Of a stretch of DNA of 64,000 nt, positions 46,703 through 58,700 are shown piece by piece. The stretch covers positions 9,330,086-9,394,085 of the forward strand of contig NC_037644.1 of assembly GCF_003254395.2 (NCBI RefSeq). Reading direction: 5' to 3'. Every line of letters begins with the position of its first letter. Position 1 is the stretch's first letter. Under the pieces are notes generated by a model, which saw only the letters and a program-made list of their open reading frames with translations, was not told where the DNA came from and did not search any database. A program made the translations under genes and the position numbers. Source of the stretch: Apis mellifera. Lineage: Eukaryota; Arthropoda; Insecta; Hymenoptera; Apidae.

Positions 46703-49700
46703 GTGAGTGTGCAAATTTTTCTATCCAGATTACTTTTCAACGATCGATTCTGAAAGAAATTCGCTTCGATTCCATTGTCTCGAATATATATACATATATA
46801 AAGAAATTTATTGGAGAAGAATTTTTTTCAAATCGATGCTCCATTTGATTTCCAGGATTAATTCGGCCTCGTTGAATATATCTGCATTGTTATTTTCATT
46901 AAAAAAAAAAAAAAAGAAACGAAGAGAATTCAATAGCTGAAAAATAAATCCGTGATCCAATAAAGATCGATAACTTCGATGCAGCTTTTAAAAAAAAAAA
47001 GTAAACAAATTTGTGCAATATCGAAAGTATATAAAACGTTCATCTGAAATTCTTATATTCTAAAATTATTAAATTATTTAATTCAACTGATAGAAAATTA
47101 CTTGACTAAATTTCTTCTTTTTCCATCTTACTTTTTTTTTTTTTTACGGGAAGAAATTATCTTAAGTGGAATGAAATAAAAAATGTTTCCAGTGTTTAAA
47201 AACCTTTGTTTCTCGAAACAATAGCAAAATCTTTGATATGACTTTTTGGATCACCCTTTTGTGATAGAATAGGGGCGGTGATCATCGCGTGTCTCGGCCG
47301 CAATTTACCAGTGGCCACGCATTTGCACGGGCCAGGTAATCAACAACCGGACTGACAATGAGACCGAATCGAATGAGCGATTCCCATTACCGAAAACAAA
47401 ACGTAACTATTCGAAACGTCACAGGCAAACAGCTCGTTGCATCGAGACTTTATCGTTGGAGAAGCGACGCGGCTGGAATTATGTAAATTCATTATCTGTC
47501 CACCGTTGTTAGAACTTCTCTCTCTGTATGAGAGAGAAGTTCACATTATACTGGTCGTAAATACCGTTTCATTCGAACGAAGTGATATTTATAACGCGAA
47601 TTTTTTTTATCAATGAATTTGTTTACAAATACTAATACTTTTCTTTGAATAAATATAATACAATTTATTTGGAAAATATATTTCATTATATTTTATATGG
47701 AGATTTCATATGTGTATTGAAAAAATTATATCTCAATTGAATTTATTTTTTCAAACTCTTTTTATTTACACGTATTTCTGAGTTGCGATAATAATCGATC
47801 TGTACTACTTGCTCGTCATACCCATCCTATACTACTTGTATTAAAAATAACGCTTGATTAATTTACTTACGTTTATCAAATATTTAAATCTTCGCAGATG
47901 GAGTAACAAATACGTCGTACTCGACTGTCCCACGGACATGGCAAAGGATATCGTGGTAAGCCACGTGAGGGACGTCGCGCTTGGAAAAAGGACGTACCAC
48001 TACTTGTTAAGCGGATTGGTAAGAAACTCCCAAAATTCTCTAATTCCCTATTCATTGTCAAAGTTTTCGCCACAATTTTTAGAGGGAAAAATTCCAATGA
48101 AATAAAATTTCATACTCTTCATTTTATATTATCTGGAAAAGCAAACTGAGAGTGATCTCAGAATCGGATAAATTCTATTTTGCTTTTGTCGACGCCGGCA
48201 AATTGCCCGTATCTGTGCACCTTTCGTTTCCGCGCACGTCCAACCGGAAGTGGGGGGGAGGGGCCCTGCATCGCGAGCTTTCACAATCGTTACAATCGGC
48301 CTGTTTTCGCGCAATCAGATAATGGACGATCGTTGGGAGAGCGAGGTGATCGAGTACGGGGCCATCAACATCACCGGATTTCGCATCGTGGACGCGACAC
48401 GGCCCTACGTTAAAGATTTCCTGGCTGGATGGCACCGCCTAGACCCGGCCACGTCTCAAGGAGCTGGCCGCGAATCCATTTCTGTACGTATATACATCAC
48501 CCCTCGTTCCGCCTTTCTCTCGTTTCGTTGGAATATTCCTTCCTCTCTCCCTCTCTCTTTCTTTTCTGAGAAGAGAATTTATCTTTTTTGTTCTTCTTTT
48601 TGGATGTATATGTGTATATTTGTTTCGATTTTCCTTTTAAATTTTTAACAATGAGAAGAAGATTAAGATGATGAGTGTATGGGTTGATGTACTTTTGCTT
48701 ATGTGTAGCTTTTCTTTCTTATTTTTTAAAGTATAATTTTAGTACGTGATACAAGATATTGTATGATCAGATTATTGTATCATTTCATCGTGAAAGTATT
48801 GATAATAGGTGAAATTGTATTTTGATATATTAAAGAAATTATGTATTCTAAACGATGCTGTGTTATATACAAAATATAAAAGTATTCATTTTTATATAAG
48901 AGTTAAGAATTTTCTCTAAATATATTCTGCCATTTTATGTATTCTTTTTTTTCTAAATTTAAAAAAAAATTCCTTAAAAATACCTTTGGAAACACAGATA
49001 TTTTATCTTTTCTCTTCTTTGCTATTTCTTTGAAATTACATGCCTTATATTATATTCAATATACAAATTGTTTATGTTTCTTTTTTCCTTTCAGTATTTA
49101 TTGCTGAAATTATACAGAACAAATTTAAAGTTTTCTGACCCCGAAACAACCGATCCGGTGAATTTTTACTCGATAACTTTGCTCGATACAGAAATCAGAT
49201 TCCTATAAGTGAAATAATCTTTCTTCGAAATTTACCAAGCATTATCCCCGTTCCAATCTCCAATAACCGTGAAAGCACTCGTGAAAGCAGTACCATCAGT
49301 CAGGCTGTAGTCAATTTTCGAAAAGAGGAGAGTATTCCCCCTATTCGAGCTCCATATTGTCGAGTACCTTTCGAGTACTACAATTTTCTACCCTAAGCGC
49401 GTCAATCTACTCAGGTTTCAGGCTTGTTTTCGGATACTTGGCACGGTCAAGGAGGAGCGATTGCATGCGAAAAGGGTGGCCTCGAGTCCACCGAAAAAGA
49501 AAATCAAACAAGGGGATACGTAATCCTTGAGGATGGATCAGAGGATATTTTATTGAAGTAATTTGGTTGGGTTAAAATTTTGAAAATTTAATTTTACATT
49601 TAAATAAAAATTTTAAAGAAAAGTGAAAGTGTATTGGTACAATAAAAATGAATGAATGTTATTAAGAAGCTCTTTTCTTTTTATAAAATAAATTGGAATT

Positions 49701-52700
49701 ATTAAGTTAAAATTATAGACTCTCGTGTGATATTGCTAAAAGAAAATTTATAATTGAAATAAAATATTGATATGAAATTAGATATTAGGAATTAATATCA
49801 TCAAGGATTATATTCTTTTTTTGATGTAAAAAAAGTATTATAATGTGGCACATAGGATTAAAAGTCTTCTAAATTTTCTAAGATGTGGTATAATAATTGA
49901 AGATAATACTAGAAAAGAAAATTTTGATATCTTTTAATTAAGATATGAATACAATTAATAAGTATAAAGATATAATAATTAAAAATTGGGTGAGAAAATT
50001 TCATGTTTCATGTTTTTTGGGAAAATGCTTTAATATTTCGAAAAAAGTGGTAGCAATTTGCTGGATTCAAAGGTATAATAACCTATTTAAAATCGACAAT
50101 AAATCTACGCAATTTGACAAAATGTTAAAATTATTATCGATCGATCGATTTTATTTCGAAATGTACAGAAAGTGAATAGAAAAGATAAATATTAAATTCA
50201 AAAGCTAAAGAGAGAAAGACAATTTATAATAATAATACGAGTTTAACGAAACTCGTTGAAATTGATAAAATTGACGTTTAAAATTGACAAAAGTTATGCA
50301 CAGTTTTTTTTCTGTATTTAAATAGAAAAAAAATTCGAGGTGAATAAATTCGACAGAAAAAAAAAAATCGTACGATCGAAGAATATTTTTCAATATTTTA
50401 AAAATTTATTTCAAATTGTATTTTCAAGTCTGTAAAAATTAAAAAGTAATTAAAAAGAAGATACAGAATGAAAATATTCACTTGTAATCGTTCTCGTGGA
50501 AAATTTTTTACAAATTGTAAATATATTTTCATTCTTATCATCTTCTCCATCGAGTTCTTCAATTCGACGATGTATACATGTTACAAAATATTTTAAAATT
50601 CCTTCGTCCATATCGATAATACGAGATCCTGAGAACAATTTAATATGGAATATTCATAAATTCACATCCCTATAAATTATTTTCGAATTCTTGTATTTTG
50701 CATATTGGACGATAATTTTAAAAAAATCATATGATATCGTTTATACAAACTCGCCAATATTTAAAACGAATATCGAAAATCGTTAGTCCAAAATAAATCT
50801 CACGATGTCTCACAACTCATCGTGTTCCTTTTTTTTTTCTCGATGTTTGTTGCTATATTAAATTAAATTAGTTGCACACAATTGCCTTTTCACGTATTTA
50901 TCTTACGAATACACATCGAATAAGATTTCCTCTCCTTCGATTTAACTTTCACCAAATTTTTCAATATATTCATTTTTCCAATTACAATCTTCCCCGCTAA
51001 CTTTTCCCTTCGATTTCGAAATATCGTACGGATGGCACTCTCCGACAAAAAGAATCAAATATCGATTTTCCGACGGTTTCACTCCAAGGATATTCCGAAA
51101 AGCTGTATAAAGCTGAACCACGAATTTCATCCGGCCATAATCGTAACCGCGTCCCGCTATCAACCCGCTCGCACGTCCATCGTACCAGTTTTACCGATCG
51201 CGAATCCATCGATGAATGTTCGCGCAACCCGAACGATCGGCACGGACGGAATCCAAGCTTATCGCGATCCACGCCCGCCCTGCTCGATCTCATCGCACGA
51301 TGGCTTCTCGAAAGACGATCCAACACACCCGATTATCCCTGATCGATCCCCGCGCAATTTCCTAACGTGCTTCCTGAACTTTGGCCACGCGCCCGCATAC
51401 GTGATTCCGCATACGTCTGTCCCCTGGCCGACCTGTCTTCTCACCCCCTCCCTCCTTGTTAACCAAGCGTCAACTGGGAATTGGTGGTGATGGGATCGAA
51501 AATTTATTTTAAATAATAATACGATTTATTATTTATACAATTAATTTGGAAAGATTTGCTTATAGCAAGTTTACTCTGAGAGTTAAAGAAATTTGAGAAT
51601 GGAGAAAATGAATTTTTGAATATATCTTTTTATTTTTTATGGTAAGTTTAATTATTCAAGAATGAAGGTAATTGATTTCTGGTACAAGTATTTTGATTTT
51701 TATGAATTTTTATGGTTTTAATTATTATTAGGAATTATTATTATAAAGGTTTTAAAGGTTTAAAGGTTTAAAAAGGTTTTAAAAATTATTTTAAAGCTTG
51801 GTATTTCAAAAATATAATACAATTATAATAATAATACAATTTATTATTTATATTATTTATATTATATTATTTATAAATTGTATTATTATAATAATACAAT
51901 TTATTAATTTGGAAAGATTTGCTTAGACAATTTTAGTCTGAGAGTTAAAGAAATTTGAATGAATGGAGAAAATGAATTTTTGAATATATCTTTTTATTTT
52001 TTATGGTAAGTTTAATTATTCAAGAATGAAGGTAATTGATTTCTGGTACAAGTATTTTAATTTTTATGAATTTGTATGAGTTTAATTTTGATGGTTTTAA
52101 TTATTATTGGGAATTATTATTATATCTTTAATAATTTATTTATTAATATTATTTATAAATAAAATAAAAAATAATTTAAATTTAATTTTTGGAAATTTAA
52201 TTATAATTATTTTATTAATAAATTTATTTAATTTAAATTGAATTGTATATATTTTTTGTAATTTAAGATTTAATTGTTATTCAATATGGATTGATTATAT
52301 TAACTTTGTGGATTTTTGGGTTAATTTTTATTTCATTAAATGACAACAGATTAAATTGTTTATTAATAAATTTATTGTTGATAATTTCTTTATTATTAGT
52401 TTTTATATCAATAAATTTATTATTATTTTATTTATTTTATGAATTTGGATTATTATTAATTTTTTATTTAGTTGTAAAGTGAAGATACAGAGAAAATCGA
52501 TGATTATCAGAATTTTATTTAATATTTTATACAATAATTTTTTCTTTACCAATATTATATATTATTTATTATATTTATAATAAATAAGCGATCGAGCAAG
52601 TTTGGTATTTCAAATAATAATACAATTAATTTGGAAAGATTTGCTTGTACAAGTTTAACTCTGAGAGTTAAAGAAATTTGAATGAATGGAGAAAATGAAT

Positions 52701-55700
52701 TTTTGAATATATCTTCGATTATGGTAAGTTTAAATAATTATTCAAGAATGATGGTAATTGATTTCTGGTACAAGTATTTTGATTTTTATGAATTTTTATG
52801 AGTTTAACTTTGATAGTTTTAATTATTATTAGGAGAATAGGTTTTAAACGATCGAGCAAGCTTGGTGAAAATTGATTCTTGTACGCTTGTCTCTTGAAAT
52901 ATTGATGGATGGAAGATTGGTTGGGTTATTGGCGAGGATCGATTCGATGTTTTTTGAAACTGAATTTTTGTTAGTCTCGATCAAACAAATTTTGATAGAG
53001 GGGGAGGGGGGGAGGGGACTCGATTTGACGGACAGAATTGGTAATTTATTTTATTCTGTGTATTCAGCGGTGTGAATGATTGGGCACGAAGCTGGCTTCA
53101 ACTGCCATAATAGAATTGTCGCGCGCTATCTAGCAAACCTTTCAGTTTTCCCTATATATAATAGCGAAACTATTAGATTTAATATCGAATTAAAATAAAC
53201 GAATCGTAACCGGTCGCGACTTTTGTCGATCGAAGGAGAAATTTTATAATATTTTTTAACAATTTTCGGTATCGCGATTTAATTGAAATTACACGTTTCT
53301 AAAAAGCTACCAAAATTATATTACAAATATAATAATACATTAGCTATAATATATATTTAAATTTTACTTTACAAAATTCAATAACGATATTAACAATCGA
53401 CACTTTAATTACGTGTACATATTTTTAAGACTAACAAAAATCATGAAGGTAATAAAAATTGAGACAATAATTAGAAATAACAATCGTACATAAAAATACA
53501 GATAGATCTAGATAGAGAAAGTCAGAAGAATAAATTATTATTACGTTGTTAAAGCAAGAAATAAATAAATTTTTAGTACATCGATACTTATATATATATA
53601 TCCGTTTACATTATCCGAGGAAACCCACTTTACATTCACGATACTTCTCGTGCCGGTTTGAAAACAGCTTCATGTATAATTCATGCCGGTACTTATAGTA
53701 GCCGTATCTCTAACAGAAAAAGAAAGCAATTTAAAAACCATTGTAATTACCATGATTCCTCTTCTTTACCGTACTTATGTACACTTTGGAATGAACGAAA
53801 GTTTTTCCAATATTTCACGATATTTACAAAAAAAAAAAGTTTATTCCAACCCATCCTCCAATGATAATATATTAACTTTACAACCTGATACTAACTGATC
53901 TATTCTTCATTTTCAGATATATTTTCTATCCTTTTTATTTTATCTTTGGAAACAATATCTTTTTTGGGGGAAAAATTAATTTTTCTAACTATATATATAT
54001 GATCGTCAAAATAATATTGTAAAATATAAGATATTTATATATTTAAAGAGAAATTTTGAATCGCAAAAATATTTACAAAAAAAAAATTTATTCCAACCCT
54101 CCCTCCAATGATAATATATTAACTTTACAAGCTGATATCTCTATTCTTCATTTCCAGATATATTTTCTATCCTTTCCATTTTATCTTCAATATCTTTTTT
54201 GAGGGAAAAATTAATTTTTCTATATATGATCAGAATAATGAAATTTATATATTTAAATAAGAAATTTTAAATCGCAAAAATACGAGACAATGTGTGCTAT
54301 AAAGATATATGATCATGCAGAAAGAGATTTCAAACAGGTTGAATAAAAATTATTCTTACGTTGCAATTAACCTAATCTTTTTCTCATTTCGAAAAGAAAA
54401 AAAAATCACTCATTTTACGATTCCTTTCGCATTTAGGCGCAAGCTGCGCTGATGTACGATGCCGTATTCGTCCTCGTCGAGGCGTTCAACAAGTTTCTGA
54501 GAAAAAAGCCTGACAGAAGCAACGTGAGACGGACCGGAATTCCTGGAAGCAGTCAGATTACTAACGGCACCAGGGCGCTGGATTGCAATAGCAGTCGGGG
54601 CTGGGTGACACCGTTCGAATATGGCGATAAAATTTCCAGGCTACTCAGAAAAGTAAGTGAAATCCATCCTTCCTTTTTCCTTGGAGAAAGATTAAAAAAA
54701 AAAAAGAAATGGCTTAAAAATATTAAAATGGCTTCGTTTCAGCGATTTTAATATCTATTAAATTGATCGATACAAAATTTAAATATTGTTTTTAATTCGT
54801 GGAAAGATAAATTTCAAACTTTATCAATCACTTTCAATCTCTGCAAATTGATTGAAAAATAAAATTTTGCTTCATTTATTAATCTTTGTAAACCGTTTGA
54901 AAAATAAATATATCTTTATCATTAATTCCAATATTTACAAATTGTTCGATTTAATTAAATAACGTTTTTTTTTTTGAATATCAATTACAATCTCTATTAT
55001 ATTAATCGTTTAAAAGATAAATATTGCTTTCATTAATCACTTTCCAATCTCTCTAGAATTGGCCTGAAAAATAAACGTCGTTTTGATTATTAATAAATTG
55101 TAATCTCCGGATAAATCTCTTTAAAATTTTATGGATTATGAATTTCGAATTCTCTTTTAATTGTTAAAAAAAAAGAAATAAAATGTAACTTTATTATTTA
55201 TTATCGCCTTTCGATCTTCAAAAAATCGTGGGAGAAATAAACGGAAATTTTCCCAAAAGAAAAAGAAACAAAGATTTAAGTAAATATAATTTCACTTATT
55301 AATTTCAATCCATCCGCGACATCCAGCGAACAAAACCGACGATCAAACAACGAGAACCGTTAGAAAACCATAAATCTAAGAAACCTAACAAACTATTCAT
55401 CTCAATAAATCATTCAACCACCCGCAGCTTATTTCCACCACCGTTCCCTCCGTTTCCTAAATTTTTTTCACATCCCTTCAATTTTCAGACCTCCACTGAA
55501 TCTCACTTTCTCGTCCTCACAAATTCTGCACCCATTCAATTATTTATCTCAATGTTGGGTCCTCCTCCACGTACAGTCAATCTTTATTTATTTCACTTAT
55601 ATATATATATATATATATATATTCCTTTTTTTAACTCTTCAAGTTTATATGTCATTGCATAATTTGATTTATTAAAAATGATATAATATTTTGTTTAGCT

Positions 55701-58700
55701 CTTGACAAGTTAAGAAGAAAGATTAAATAATTTTAGTATTAAGAGGTATATATTGGTTTCATTATAAAAAAATAATACTTATAATACGAGTAAAGATATT
55801 AGAGAGAAAATTATAAGAATTGATAATTCAATATTTATCAAATTAAAATAAAATTAAAATAAAGATTGAGAAAAGAAATTGTTTGAACAACCACCAATTT
55901 CTACAATTCAATTTTCAAATTGCAAAAATAAAAATATCTATTTCTCCATTAACATTCTTTCGAACGACATCTTTCTACGTTTTTATCTTTCGTGATCATC
56001 AACGCGTTGTAAAAGGGTGAGAAAGTTACGCATATACGATCTCTGAAATTCTTGAAGCACGGAAGTGCTTTATATATTTCGAATGCCTATGGCAAGCGAA
56101 ATTGCCAGGGACCCTTCCCGACGTCTCTCTGCCATTGACAGTAATTGGTGGTTATTCCGACTCTAACGGCATTCCTACGTCCATGTCAGATCGTTCCCCT
56201 CCATTCCATGTACACATGTGTACAGTTACACCGGAAGTGCCACCCCTTCTCCTCCTCCTCCTCCTATTACGTGTCGATTCGTCGTCTGAAAAACTCGATG
56301 AAAAGAAAAAAAAAAAAAGGAAGAAAAGTGTTATTCTTGAGAATTGGTAAATATTATTGGTCAAGAATTTTTTATATTTTGGCTTTACGAAAGAGGGGAG
56401 GAAGTTTTAAATTTGAAAAATTGATGAAATTTGATAGAAGATGGAGAGGTTCAATCTGGATGAGCAAGATGTGTAAAAGTAGGTCGAAAATATAGTATAA
56501 AATTTGTTCACTGGAAATCATCGTTTTTTGAGAAATTTTTCAAACGAAGATAAATTTTGATCGATTTTCATTTGGAAAAATTTAAAAATGAATTTCTTTT
56601 TTTTTTAATTCTTAAAAAAGAATTGAAAGAGGATCGAACAATTTTCAACAAATTCGAAAATTCGATTTCGTCGAACGGAGAGCTTTGAAAAAATGAAAAT
56701 ATTTTTCTCTAGATTTTTCTTTTTTTACATAAGCCTTTATCTATTATCCCTTCGTATGGACATTGAATCAAATTCGCTCGAGTTCGAAAAATTTTTAAAT
56801 TTTCTCGAAAATTCGAATGAAAAAATTCTATTCCACATTTTCAATTCATTCTCACACATAGAATTATATATATATCATTGACGCCATTGAATTCATTAAA
56901 AAATCTTGGAAAGTAACTATAAATACATTCACATATATATTGAATATTAAAATATATCTAATACTCGAATCACTGAATCACCATCCTCTATATTCATCCC
57001 CTTTTTCACCCAGTGTTTACGCAGGCATCGTCCCACAAAAGAGCGAGAGCCGCATACAGTTACATCGTTCAACAACCTGACTCTTTGATTCCCGTTTAAC
57101 TTTCAGGTGGAAATCGAGGGACTGACAGGGGAGATCCGCTTTAACGATGACGGTCGCAGGCACAATTACACCCTCCACGTTGTCGAGATGACGGTCAACA
57201 GCGCCATGGTCAAAGTAAATATTTTTTTCTCTTTTCTTTTTCGTTCCATCTCTCACTCCCCCTTTCCATCATTATCTCTACACCAGTTTCCAAAATGTCC
57301 AATCAACCATATCTCGCGAGAATAGAGACATTGCAATTAGATTGCTTTCTTTCCTTCTTCCTTCCTTCCTTCCTTTCTTTTTCACGATCCTTCCACGAGT
57401 TTGCTCGACAATATTGACCATCTATAATCACGAACACGCGTGCATACACGTTGATTGCAACGTGTATCTCGAGCAACTATCAGCTATTCACGATTTACCT
57501 TTCAAGGTGGCTGAATGGACGGACGAGGCTGGATTCCAGGCAATCGCGGCAAAGTACATTCGACTTCGACCGCACGCGGAAATCGAGAAGAATAAAACCT
57601 ACATTGTCACAACCATCGTGGTAAGAATGGATCGTGTTTGTTCTTCGGATGATTGACTTTTTTTTCTCCTTCTTCTTTTTTTAAACTCATCTTGATCATC
57701 GTTATAATATTGCGTATACAGGAGGAGCCGTATATTATGCAGAAAAAATCGGATAGCGGAGAGATATTGACTGGAAATGATAGTTACGAGGGTTACTGCA
57801 AAGATTTGGCTGATCTCATAGCTAAGAAACTAGGAATAACGTGTAAGTATATATTTATACTCGTCAGCTCTTTTTGCAAGAATATTTCCCTTTCCTCTCT
57901 GATTATTGTATCATCTCGAGATAATATAAATATTGAATGCTTCTGTTCTACAACAAAAACAATCCTTTCGAAAATCTTTTCTCCTTGAATCTAGTAGAAA
58001 TCAAAACAATTCAATTCTCGAAAGGAAAAATAAGCTATCAAAACAAGCTTTCGAATTTTCAATATGTAATAAAAATCATAAGATAATTTCAAATCCAAGA
58101 AATAAGTTATTTAAAGAAGGAAGGAAAACGATAATTTTTTTGATAACCAAAAAAGGAAAAAAGTTTTATACGAAAAAAATAAAAGTTCACAGCTCGTCTT
58201 ACACTTACACTCTTATATCCACACAAAAGAGAAATGAAAATAAGAATTAAGCAATATCGATACAAGCATCCGCCTAGTTACCCCGCCCTAAAGTGATAAG
58301 TACTTCGATAAAATCGACCACGAAAAGACTTAACTTCTATTCCACTATCAATTCAATAATCTCGTTACTTTCGAAATTAAACGAATCGAAATTTTCCTTT
58401 TCCAGACGAACTTCGCATAGTGAAAGACGGTAAATACGGTATGGAAAATTCTGACGTTCCCGGTGGTTGGGACGGCATGGTCGGCGAGCTGATCCGCAAA
58501 GTAAGTTTTTCAGGGAAATCGATCAACGTTCTGGAAAACGTCCATCGAGATCTCGATGCGATTTCTAGAACAAAAGCGTCCCGGAAGCGTCAGCGTGTCG
58601 GGATGGACCGAACGATTTCGCCCGACTAGGGGAAAGATTGCACTTATATTGATCGGCCAGTTCTATCTCGAAATGGGCGATGAACGAGCTGTTTTATCTT

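Larger units (their letters stand above)
48484..54436 (+). other. glutamate receptor intron c/d (5953 bp)
   Basis: Donor GTACGT, acceptor 'catttag'. It holds AT-rich DNA, a CpG-rich patch at about 51000-51490 with ORFs on both strands (152 codons on +, no recognised domain), a tandem-repeat array (51518-52835) with an embedded mitochondrial fragment, a GC-richer zone at 52850-53110, and a 249-bp tandem duplication at 53821-54290. No further receptor exon is needed, since exon c runs directly into exon d at the protein level. Confidence 0.85.

Noticed and set aside
46487..46753. 88-codon ORF across receptor exon a
   Set aside because: It is in a different frame from the receptor; the correct frame is set by the exon's phase and by similarity to insect GluRIA.
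52291..52482. 63-codon hydrophobic ORF as a nuclear membrane protein gene
   Set aside because: It is the standard-code part of the mitochondrial ND4 fragment; flanking codons make sense only with mitochondrial TGA/ATA/AGA meanings.
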